Shown here: in pieces, positions 55,680-64,000 of the stretch
Position numbering within the stretch: the first letter of the stretch is position 1
How the letters are laid out: every line of letters begins with the position of its first letter
Source: Tolypocladium sp. Sup5 PDA-1
Taxonomy: Eukaryota; Ascomycota; Sordariomycetes; Hypocreales; Ophiocordycipitaceae
DNA length: 64,000 nucleotides
Direction of reading: 5' to 3'
Assembly: GCA_000750105.3 (NCBI GenBank)
Contig: JPHH03000013.1
Coordinates: forward strand, 434,001-498,000
Notes under the pieces: generated by a model
What the model saw: only the letters and a program-made list of their open reading frames with translations
Databases searched by the model: none
What the model was told of the DNA's origin: nothing
Translations under genes and position numbers: made by a program

Positions 55680-57232
55680 CGTCCAAGGCAGTTTGGTCGA
55701 ATTGGCGATGGCGACGGATTGTTACAGCGCGGCGATGGAATCCGGTCAGTCGGTGAGGTGAAGATGCTTGGGGCCAAGTCTCATACTGAGTTTGAGCCAA
55801 CATCGACTCTTAAATGGCCAGCCTATGTACCCTCTGGACTATGGAGCCCCTCATCCCAACACATCCCCGTTGTCCGTGGAAGCCGCTTGGCGCGGGCCAT
55901 GACGCCACGGCGATGCTTGATGATGCTCCATGGATGACAAATCCACCCAGCTGGCTGAACAAACATCGAAAGATGCAACCGCTGCCATCTCGCGTCGCGA
56001 GAATGCATTTCCAAGCATGTGGTAATCAAAGCCCTTGTGTTCTCACAATCAAATGGAAAACAACAACGCGCAGGGCCACTTGGACGCGGTGGCTCTCTTG
56101 CCTGAACTTTGGCAAAGGCAACCGACCACGCCGACGCTAACAAAGTCCCAGCTTCACGAAGGCTCACTGTTATGAATTGGGAGACTTGAGCGTAAAGCGC
56201 CTGTCAACCTCTGAATGGCCCAGCCCACCGACTTGACCCTCAGCGTTGCCGCGCACCACAACAACAGCAGCAAGCCGCAGCACCGCACGACGCCGTACGA
56301 GCCTTTGCTCCAGCACAAGCCGCCGTCGCCGCAGCGCTCGCAACCACAATCACCATTCGCCAGTAGAGGAGCAGCACGAGGGCCTCTGATGCTGCGTCGA
56401 CGATCCACTGGTACGACATGCGCTCGCATTTTCGTTCCGACGCCGACGCCGCTGCCCCGTCGGCCCAGGACAGCTGTGCCAGTTGAATCCGTCCGCTGTC
56501 CCTGAGATCCCATATCGCCAGAATCGGAGGCCCTGCGACTGTTTCGTGGTGGTATTCGCCGGTATTGGCTCGGAAGAATTGCCGTTCCCGGCGAGGAAGC
56601 CGAGCTGCTCGTCACGTAAGTCGTCCGCTGTTGTCTCGGAGGCGAGCCCTCCCCGGTCGGAGTAACGGGGACAGACCAGCGGCCGTCAAACACCGCGACC
56701 TTCGTGCTCGTACGCTCGAGGATCGGATCGCTCTCGTGCATCATGTCGGTAGCGGCCGTGGCCAGGCGGTTCAACGTCGCGGGACTGACGCTGCCGTGGA
56801 CTTGGCAATGCCCGGCGGGGGCGTGCTTCAGCGTCGCGTCGCGGGCAGCAAAGCCGCAAAACACCCCGGCGACGGCGGCAAGCGGCAGGGTGCGCATGAC
56901 GAGGACTCGGGGGCCATGCGCCGCGGGCTGGGTGGTGCTTGCGTACGGGGGTTCATCTGGTGAGGGATGAGTGGTGGATTGACCCAAGTTCGGAGCAGCA
57001 GCCTGGCAGCGGACGCTCTGCTTATGAGACGAGCTAACAACACACCTACCCATGAGTGGTCCAAGTGAACCACGGAGCTGAACAAAAAGAGTCTGATGTC
57101 AGTCAGGCACAGACACCCGCCGTCAAGGTTGGCCCTGCCGCCTCGGCAGGGATTCGGGGATTCGGTATGTATATTAAAGGTAAGGAAATCAAGGGGGCCT
57201 ATATACCTGCTAAGTTGGCTTATTGTTCGTAG
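55680..57232. other. intergenic region between GST and DUF3292 genes
   Basis: 1.55 kb. It holds the GST promoter and a doubtful minus-strand open frame (56154-56897); nothing else is supported. Confidence 0.4.
56154..56897 (-). CDS. doubtful open frame with signal-like N-terminus
   Basis: A 247-residue frame begins MRTLPLAAVAGVFCGFAARD, which looks like a signal peptide. The rest is Arg/Ser/Gly-rich without a recognisable domain, and ends with a Leu/Cys stretch (RCCGLLLLLWCAATL). Codon use and composition do not separate it from GC-rich non-coding sequence. It may be a small secreted-protein gene with undetected introns, or not a gene. Confidence 0.2.
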   Translation of the reverse strand: MRTLPLAAVAGVFCGFAARDATLKHAPAGHCQVHGSVSPATLNRLATAATDMMHESDPILERTSTKVAVFDGRWSVPVTPTGEGSPPRQQRTTYVTSSSASSPGTAILPSQYRRIPPRNSRRASDSGDMGSQGQRTDSTGTAVLGRRGSGVGVGTKMRAHVVPVDRRRSIRGPRAAPLLANGDCGCERCGDGGLCWSKGSYGVVRCCGLLLLLWCAATLRVKSVGWAIQRLTGALRSSLPIHNSEPS

Positions 57233-59317
57233 CTACCACACTTCCCACATCTGACCATCTATAGAGACCAGGCGGTTAAACATCTCATCTCTGAAGGAAA
57301 TGGCAGTGAGATGAAACTCTCCGTCTTCCTTCGTCGTCATCATCAGGCCATCGGCAACCTCCTGGCCCAAAACCAAGCCAGCCACAATCTTCCTCTTCCA
57401 CCCTAAGCCACCGACCTTCCTCAGCTCGGTAATGTCGGCAAGCGTCACTGCCCAGGCAGAAGCCAAGTTTTCAGTCTCGCTCCGCCAACTTATTGCCGGA
57501 GTTGTGGCTGCGGTGGTGATATATGCTTGTCCTTTCTTGCCTTTATACCGGGCTCGGAAACAGACTGGACCGGTCGCCGCATTGAGCGCCGAAGCCCTGG
57601 GGTCCCCATGCCTGTCTTTGGCGTGTCCCTCACCAGCCGATGTTTTCACGTCGTTGATCTTCAGAATGGATCGGACGCTGCCCTTTGCAGTGCGCTTGAT
57701 GCTTTCTGCGATACGGCGGGGCATCTTGGGTTTTCCTTCATCTTCGTTCTCCGAGTCTTCATGACCTGATTCCGGATCGATAGCGCTCTGTATTTCTTCT
57801 CGGGAAGCGCCTGCCGAATGTAAGTTAGCATGCGGTTAAGACAATACCCGGCAACACGCACTTGCATATGAGTTACGTACCAAGATGGTCTAGATCTCGA
57901 CCTTCAACTCTCTGTTGTGCGACGTGAGGCCCGTACATGTCTGGAGGCGGAGGCAAGGGGCTCTTGTGTCTTTCCCCAATGCGAAGAATGGTAATGGTGA
58001 GTTGCGCATTGGTCGGGACCCCTCGTAGAACTCCATATCGCAGCTCGGTAAACTTGCGCCAGCCAGGGCACGTCTTGTCGATAAAGGCAAGGCAGCGTGC
58101 GATGATCGGGCTCCCAAAGAATCCAAATCCAATAGCAAGGCCCAGCCCCTTCATGATTGTATACCAAGTAGCCAAGTACAAGACCATCATCAGTGGCAGT
58201 AAGCAAGCCGCCACAGTCAACCTCGGCTGATGAAGAGCAAAGGGTGGAGTTGGGCAGAAGGCGTTCCCGAATCGTTCCCAGTTGTCAATAAAGTCTGACA
58301 ATGTATGCATTGCCACGCGAACCTCGAAGCTCTTAACAGCACGAGAGACGGGTTCTTTTGTCTTGTCATTTTCCACACTTGGATCTTGGCCTTCTGTCTT
58401 GTCCCGCGCATCGGCAATGTCTTCGGCCATCTTTGTCGGGTCCGGCGCAATGTCTTCGTGGTGATCGCCCTCGGGATGCTTGCCCGAAGTGACGCTCATC
58501 ATTAACTGAGAAAATTGCTAGCGTTAACGCAGGTCCTAGCGAGGAGCAAGAGACTAAAAGACTAAATATTGTATCTGAAACGCACCTTGCCGATGTCTTT
58601 AACGAAACTGTGCGCCTCCTGCTCCACAGCTTCGCCCCAATGCTTCTCTGGAGCTCCAGTAATGGAATCGGAGGCCAACTCGCCTGAGAGAGGTGTCTGA
58701 ATGCCCCCAGTCTTGGCATTGATGAGTGACGGTGGGGCCGGAGGGAAACATAAGTCTCTAGCGGGCGGGTAAATGATCAAGATGATCAAGAAGGCGATTA
58801 GAGCTGGGGCTAGAAGGTCCGTAAGCCAGGCGAGTGTATAGATGGTCAGAAAGGAAAATGTCCTCGGCCTCTCTCTCCAGGAACGAAGACGAATGATTTG
58901 TTTGTGAAACGAATACAAGGCAGTAATAACTATCATGTAAAAACGCTCCATGTGTGCCCGGAGCCTCTCGGGTGAGACATCTTCTCCAGCAGCAACATTC
59001 ATGTCAAGAGTCGTCAGGGGACGCTCGTCGATGCTCTTGACGCGGAAGATTTGCTTATTGAACCTTCGAATTAAAGTCCAAACTTCATCGTTATCTATAC
59101 CACCTACAAGGGGCTGGATATGCGCCGTCTCATCATTCCAACCCTGCCTCCGAACTTTAGGGCTGTCGTCAAGTTGGCGCTCGGGTATCGTGACGCTTGC
59201 CTCGGCGAGAGCGTGGCTAAGTGTGGGCAATTCCTCCTCAGTTTTGTCGTCACTGTGAGGTTCCATGCTAGGCTGGAGGGATGGGGAGATTTTGATGTCT
59301 TCATTCAGTGCTGTCAT
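57233..59317 (-). CDS. DUF3292 family membrane protein
   Basis: Fungus-specific protein family of unknown role. Exons 59317-58586, 58505-57881 and 57810-57233 give 644 residues. Hydrophobic segments occur at about residues 168-195 (LTDLLAPALIAFLIILIIYP) and near 335-370 (LTVAACLLPLMMVLYLATWY, GLGLAIGFGFFGSPI). Family-like words are PLVGGIDNDEVWTLIRRFNK, WERFGNAFCPTPPFALHQPR and GVPTNAQLTITILRIGERHK. The C-terminal third (GKKGQAYITTAATTPAISWR, VADGLMMTTKEDGEFHLTAI) resembles a GRAM/PH-like lipid-binding fold. Introns restore all frames. A membrane-contact or lipid-related role is inference. Confidence 0.85.
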
Positions 59318-60554
59318 GGCTCGTGTGTGTGCCGATATGATGACAATAGTACTCTTGTAGCTTATGACAATATCAGGACACAGGCAGTTAAGACTTCTTA
59401 AAGTTAAATCAACTTAATTTCATTATTGTTGGCTGAAGTGGGGGGCAATCTGTGTCCTTGTTCGGGGAACCAGGGGCGTTTCGTACGTCATGATGGCGTA
59501 CCTGATGATTCACCAGTCTTGAGCAACCAATAGAGCAAACTTTACTTGCGAACGACTAAGACAGATGACCTAGGTCAGCCAATACCAGTCGTGTGCCTCG
59601 GGACAGACGCTCTCAGGTAGGCGCAATTAATCATATTGATCGCTCAACTCTCAACGTATGACCTCTCTACTTGAAGCTCTACCCCACGTCTCTCATATCA
59701 CCGCTTATGCTATGCCTACGGCAAGATGTTGCATCTGCCGACTACCAGGCCAAAGCCAAAAGTAAAGTGCACACTCCATTTGGAGTAGCTAGCAGTGGCG
59801 TATTTTGCGTGGACTGCAAGCGATAAAGATGTAGTTACGGCTCCGTCACGTTCGCTCGGACCGGCCTAGAGGTAGGACATCGCGCTATTATGCTAAGGGA
59901 TCTTTCTTTCCATCTTTTCTTTTCCTTTAGCCCTAGTACCTTGCCTTCTTACCCCCTTTCCTTTCCTTTTCCCACTGAGAGCGTGTACAAGCTTGAGGCA
60001 TGCCATTATTGCGCTGGTCGTACTAACACCAACCTCCGTAAGCTGCATTGGGTCGCTAATTAATACAGGCCTGACCCTACCTCGGATCGTAAAGAAGTCG
60101 ATCGCAGCCTAGGGTCCCATGGCGAAAGGGAATGCGGACGTACAAAGCGTCGTCCTTCATACATGCGCAGAGACAATGGTTGCCTGCCATCTTGAAGACA
60201 TTGGCTACCTAGGTAACTAGGCTACCCAATCATAAAAACACCTTGGGAAACATTTACAGATACATTAACTGGCAGTTTAGTTTACGAAACGTGAGTAGCC
60301 GTTGCTTTACACACTTCACCGACCTGTTCGTTGGCTTTCAACGACTCACTAGTCGAGACGATGACGTCTTCCATTCCCGTTAACTAGACGTTTCTAAGCG
60401 TCACAATTGCATCAAGTATACTCCATAGCGATGAACAAGACAGTACATACAGTACACCTTTCGCCTCTTAAATGGAAAGTCCTAGTCCTCTTAATTGAAG
60501 CTCGGCCAAATTTGTCTCTAGGTATTAAAGTCGCATTGGAACTCATTCTCTACC
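59318..60554. other. AT-richer divergent intergenic region
   Basis: 1.24 kb between the DUF3292 gene (minus) and the SDR gene (plus). The part around 59640-60240 has patchy pyrimidine tracts and many TA-rich words, resembling a degraded repeat; no terminal repeats or coding remains were found. Confidence 0.4.
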
Positions 60555-61376
60555 ATGGCACCATCAGAACCCCTCGGCTTCAAGTGCGCCGTCATCACCG
60601 GCGGCGGCGGCGGCATCGGCAAGGCCATGGCCCAGTACTTCATCTCCAAGGGAAAAAAGGTCCTCATCGCCGGCCGCACCGAGACCAACCTGCAGAGCAC
60701 GGCCAAGGAGATTGGCGCGGCCGGATACTACGTCCTCGATACGGGCAAATCGGCCCAGATCCCTTCATTTGTCAAGAAAATCACAGCCGAGCACCCGGAC
60801 CTCGACTGCCTCGTCAACAACGCCGGCGTGCAGCGGCCACTCGAGGTCGCCAAGGACAACGACTTCCTGTCCAAGGCGGACCAGGAAATCGACATCAACA
60901 TCCGCGGGCCGATGCACCTCACGCTTACCCTGCTCCCCCATCTCCAGTCCAAGCCGTTCGCGCTCGTCATCAACGTGTCCAGCGTCCTCGGCTTCGTCCC
61001 CTTCGCCGTCATCAACCCCGTGTACAACGGCACCAAGGCGTGGCTGCACTTTTGGAGCATGAACCTCCGCACGCAGCTGCGCGCCGCCAAATCCAGCGTC
61101 AACGTCGTGGAGATTGCGCCCCCGATGGTGGCGACGGATCTGCACCGCGAGAGATCGGACCCGGACGACAACAAGAAGGAGAAGAGCCCGAGTACGCTCA
61201 GCGTCGAGGAGTTTATGGACGAGGTGTCGGAGAAACTGGAGCGGGGTGATGAGATAATTACTGCCGGCGTGGGCAACAGAATCGTCGACAAGTGGTACGA
61301 TGCGTTCCTTGGTCGCTCTCCAGCAGGTTCCCAGCCCAAGAGCCGGGACCGTGAGCTCACTCCGCAAAGTCCTTAG
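60555..61376 (+). CDS. short-chain dehydrogenase/reductase (SDR)
   Basis: NAD(P)-dependent oxidoreductase, classical SDR fold; substrate unknown. Single exon, 273 residues, start ACCATGGC. The cofactor loop TGGGGGIG is at about residues 15-22, LVNNAG follows, then the catalytic Ser in VINVSSVLGFVPF and the YxxxK pair in PVYNGTKAWLHFW. VEIAPPMVATDLH is the conserved strand after the active site. It resembles fungal and bacterial DltE-type SDRs. The C-terminal 50 residues are charged (DDNKKEKSP) and hydrophilic. Divergent from the DUF3292 gene; no obvious pathway partner. Confidence 0.9.
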   Translation: MAPSEPLGFKCAVITGGGGGIGKAMAQYFISKGKKVLIAGRTETNLQSTAKEIGAAGYYVLDTGKSAQIPSFVKKITAEHPDLDCLVNNAGVQRPLEVAKDNDFLSKADQEIDINIRGPMHLTLTLLPHLQSKPFALVINVSSVLGFVPFAVINPVYNGTKAWLHFWSMNLRTQLRAAKSSVNVVEIAPPMVATDLHRERSDPDDNKKEKSPSTLSVEEFMDEVSEKLERGDEIITAGVGNRIVDKWYDAFLGRSPAGSQPKSRDRELTPQSP

Positions 61377-61547
61377 TCAAGTAGGCAAGGTATTGTTTCC
61401 CACACGGGCATATCATTCATACATTTTGTTGAAGTCATTTAAGCTTAAGCATTATTGTATGTCGTGAAACCACCACCCTTGTACACAACCCATCATGGTT
61501 CCGAGCCGTTTATTCAACACTCTTATCCGCCTCATTTCCATTCCCAT

Positions 61548-61997
61548 TTATCCGAGATAAGTGGGGGCGTAGCTCTGGTCGGGCTTGACGACATTGCCGC
61601 CCTCGACCTGCTTGTCGGTGTAGGCGGGCCAGGTGATGAGCCTCTTGTTGTTGTCGACGACGGACAGCGTGGTGAAGCCGTTGCCAGGGCCAAACTGGCC
61701 GCTCCAGCCCGAGGTGACGGTGTAGCCGCCGCAGTTGGAAGCGCCGCTAGGGTTGGCGTGCGAGGCGCCCGGGCCAGCGACCTTGTGCGCGCAGGCGGTG
61801 GTCTTCACGCCGGCCAGGTGGGTGTTGATGCCGAACGTCCAGGTGCATTGGGAGTCGTCCCCGGCGCAGACGCGCTTCATGTTCTCAATGGTCCACTGGG
61901 GAGTGTCGGCCATCATGGACTTTGCGCCGTCGGTCGGGGCGGCAGTGGCCGTCGAGGCGGCGAAGATGGCGGCGACGAGAGTCTTGGTGAGTTGCAT
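61548..61997 (-). CDS. small secreted cysteine-containing protein
   Basis: Secreted protein of unknown function, of a type common in plant- and insect-associated sordariomycetes. Single exon, 149 residues. Signal peptide: MQLTKTLVAAIFAASTATAA. The mature part has four cysteines (KRVCAGDDSQCTW, TTACAHK, ASNCGGY), probably two disulfides, with conserved-looking words TPQWTIENMKR, TFGINTHLAGV and SGWSGQFGPGNGFTTLSVVD. The motif pattern is that of a recurrent fungal small-secreted-protein family. An effector or surface role is possible but unproven. A TATAAAG lies about 126 nt upstream. Confidence 0.82.
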   Translation of the reverse strand: MQLTKTLVAAIFAASTATAAPTDGAKSMMADTPQWTIENMKRVCAGDDSQCTWTFGINTHLAGVKTTACAHKVAGPGASHANPSGASNCGGYTVTSGWSGQFGPGNGFTTLSVVDNNKRLITWPAYTDKQVEGGNVVKPDQSYAPTYLG

Positions 61998-62122
61998 GAT
62001 GGCTGTTGTTGGTGTAAGTGGAGGAGGTGGAGTTTGTTGTCGTGGATGTAGTAGGCAAGTGATGGAAGAGTTGATTGCTGATGAAGATGGAAAGGGTATC
62101 GAGAGACGAAGGTTCGAGGCCC

Positions 62123-62129
62123 TTTATAC
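62123..62129 (-). promoter_or_regulatory. TATA box of the small secreted protein gene
   Basis: Minus-strand GTATAAAGG with TATAAAG core, about 126-132 nt upstream of the ATG at 61997; the same spacing as in the HsbA promoter. Confidence 0.5.
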
Positions 62130-64000
62130 GTTTCCATGCTCTCGCCTCCATGCTCCATGCCCCCCCAACCTGACTTCTGCGTCGCCAGGCTGCATCACGG
62201 CAGGCGGCCAAGATCTCTCCCGCAACCCTATGACTTCACCGACGACCCTCTCCCGAACGGGAGCCCCCATTTTGATCGTGGCAGGCAAGACAATCACCGA
62301 ACACGGGATGATCGGCAGTCAGCCAGGTGGGCCACCTCGTAAAAACGGCCGGATGGTCGGTGCTGACACGCCTCCTCGCCGTTGGTCGACCCGGATGGTG
62401 CTCCGTACGAGGCGAACTAGAGGGCTGTTTGGCACGGCAAAGCAAGGAGTACTGCCGCGATCAACGGACCACATGACCGCCATCTGCACATCCAGTTGGC
62501 TCGATCAGGCGATTTGAGACCCTGCGCCGGCCAAGGTGGTGGTTGATGAGCCTCCAGGCTCGTGATATGCAGTCATCGCTCAGCCCGCCCACCGCAGTGG
62601 ATGCTACCTTGCCTTGGCTGCGCAGAACCTCGCCGGCGCGCTCGTATTCTATGAATAGTGACGTTCTAACATTGTGTTCTAGCCGAGACGGGGCCGCCCA
62701 GACTCTCCCCAGGCCAATGTTCCCTCCCGTACCCGATGAGCCGCCCTGGATCGCATCAATCGCGAAGCCCCCGCCTGCGTTGTCCCGAGAGGGCCATGCA
62801 CATTCCAGTTCGATGTTCAATGAAGAAACGGCGTTGCCGGGCATGGAGCGGCTGACCTTTGCCCAGTGGCTCCGCTTCCAGCGGCGGGGGCCTTGAACAG
62901 CCGTTGGCTCGGAGTCCAACGCGTAGATGCGGGCCGCTGCCGAAGACGCCTCATCTGGCGCCACGACTCGTGTGCACATTGCGATCAATAAATCTCATTC
63001 GAGACAAGCCGGTTCCCAAGTCCTCGTATAATATCCGCCGCCATGGGCTACTGAAAGTCACGCATATCCCGTTGCTTACTCGTTGCACAAGCTTATGAAT
63101 TAGTTTTAGGTCCTGTCAACCAACACCTTGTAAGAAGACGCTGGGCCGATATCCGGAGTCCCGGACTACATTTGACGAGGAGCGTACTGACAGCGATGTA
63201 CCTCGTCTTTAACAGCTATTGGGACCAGGGGTAGAGAATTCATTTTGTTTTTACGTCGTGACCTGCGAGCCAAACGCAAGCATACTTCTTTGCCGTGGAA
63301 TCTCTGGAAAGTTGGCGTCGCACTGCATTCACACAGCTCCAGAAATAACAGGTTGTGTACGGAGTACTCTGAGCTCCGCTAACATGCGGACTCTGGAACC
63401 TTGACTTAAGCCGTGCCACGTCGGCTGCACCGACGGCGCTTAATATCGGAACTATTGTGGTGCCTACGAGACATTCTTCAGGCATCGAGGTTGGCAGCGC
63501 CTCTTCAAATCAATTCGTTGGCGCAACGGGAAACACACCGTCAACTCTCTGACGGCATCTCAAAATACCTCGAGGTGCCATGCTCGAGCCAGCCAACAGA
63601 TCATTGCGCCACTGGCAGTTGGAGAATGGGAATTTACACGATCTCTTGCCCGACGAACCATTCAATCTGCAGTTGCAACTTTGAAGTGGTTTTTGGGTTC
63701 GGTATCGACGTCCCGAGTGAAGCTTGAGGCATCAGATGGGTTCTTTCTTGGCTCCCTTCTCCGCGCCGGGTTCATGTTAGGCGACGCGTCTGATACTTGT
63801 ACCATGGGCGACGCCCAGGATATGGCCCTTGGGGCTGGCCAGAGCAATCAATGTGAGCTTGAGGTCACAATAACTATGACGATGTACGGAATGGTCTCAT
63901 GAGCTCGTGGAGAGCCCATCTCGAAAGTCTAGGTCAGCTTCCCTCTACATATTGTATAGCAGAGATGGTCTTTTTGTTCAGGCTTTGAATGTGCCCGGGC
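62130..64000. other. right-end region without supported gene
   Basis: 1.9 kb. Several open frames occur, including a minus-strand one over 62461-62979, but none shows domains, signal sequence or splice context sufficient to call. Confidence 0.4.

Noticed and set aside
62461..62979. Minus-strand open frame of about 172 codons near the right end
   Set aside because: Composition is moderately protein-like but no family motif, no promoter signal and no splice context; not strong enough to list.
1..64000. CRISPR arrays, bacterial operons, phage or plasmid features
   Set aside because: The sequence is eukaryotic (spliceosomal introns, fungal protein families); no spaced direct-repeat array of CRISPR type was seen.

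Overview
The window is a piece of a filamentous ascomycete genome, most likely a sordariomycete close to Hypocreales. Genes carry many short introns (about 45-80 nt, GT...AG, often with a CTAAC/CTGAC-like branch site). Products include two Zn2Cys6 regulators, an F-box protein, a 2EXR protein, HsbA, GH71 mutanase with CBM24-like repeats, GH76 and a 7TM-RGS protein. I predicted exon joins by hand from reading frame, splice signals and family similarity. There are about 25 protein genes, one tRNA, a probable MITE and several gene remnants.

Layout. 1-10.3 kb: the 3' end of an oligopeptide transporter, a pyruvate-decarboxylase-like TPP enzyme, a secreted Hsp70/actin-fold protein, a zinc-independent MDR reductase and a Zn2Cys6 regulator. 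This grouping looks like a small metabolic cluster. 11.3-16.1 kb: a secreted alpha-1,3-glucanase and a mitochondrial Rieske-AIF oxidoreductase. 18-27 kb: a coiled-coil protein, an unknown protein, a J-domain protein, a hydrophobic-surface-binding secreted protein and an MFS carrier. 28.5-36.8 kb is gene-poor and damaged: a XTP/ITPase-like gene, a 190-bp element with 29-bp inverted ends, an F-box gene, a 3 x 32-bp tandem repeat carrying CACGTG, a small membrane-protein ORF with a premature TAG, a sugar-transporter fragment and an AT-rich tract.

36.8-48.2 kb holds a 7TM-RGS regulator, a GNAT acetyltransferase, a GFA-domain protein, a second Zn2Cys6 regulator with a 15-nt micro-exon, a YdeI-like protein and an acidic 2EXR protein. 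48.7 kb has tRNA-Ser(AGA). 49.4-62 kb has a GH76 wall mannanase, an unknown protein with a duplicated domain, an omega-class/Ecm4-type GST, a DUF3292 membrane protein, an SDR and a small secreted cysteine protein. The last 2 kb shows no convincing gene.

How the genes relate: most are ordinary, separately transcribed fungal genes. Functional coherence is visible in two places: the left-end transporter/decarboxylase/reductase/regulator group, and a scattered set of cell-wall or surface products (GH71, HsbA, GH76, small secreted protein) typical of a fungus that attacks or colonises other organisms or surfaces. I did not find a clear-cut new system. The best leads are the secreted Hsp70-fold protein inside the left-end group, the duplicated-domain orphan at 53 kb, and the stop-interrupted membrane ORF downstream of the E-box repeat.
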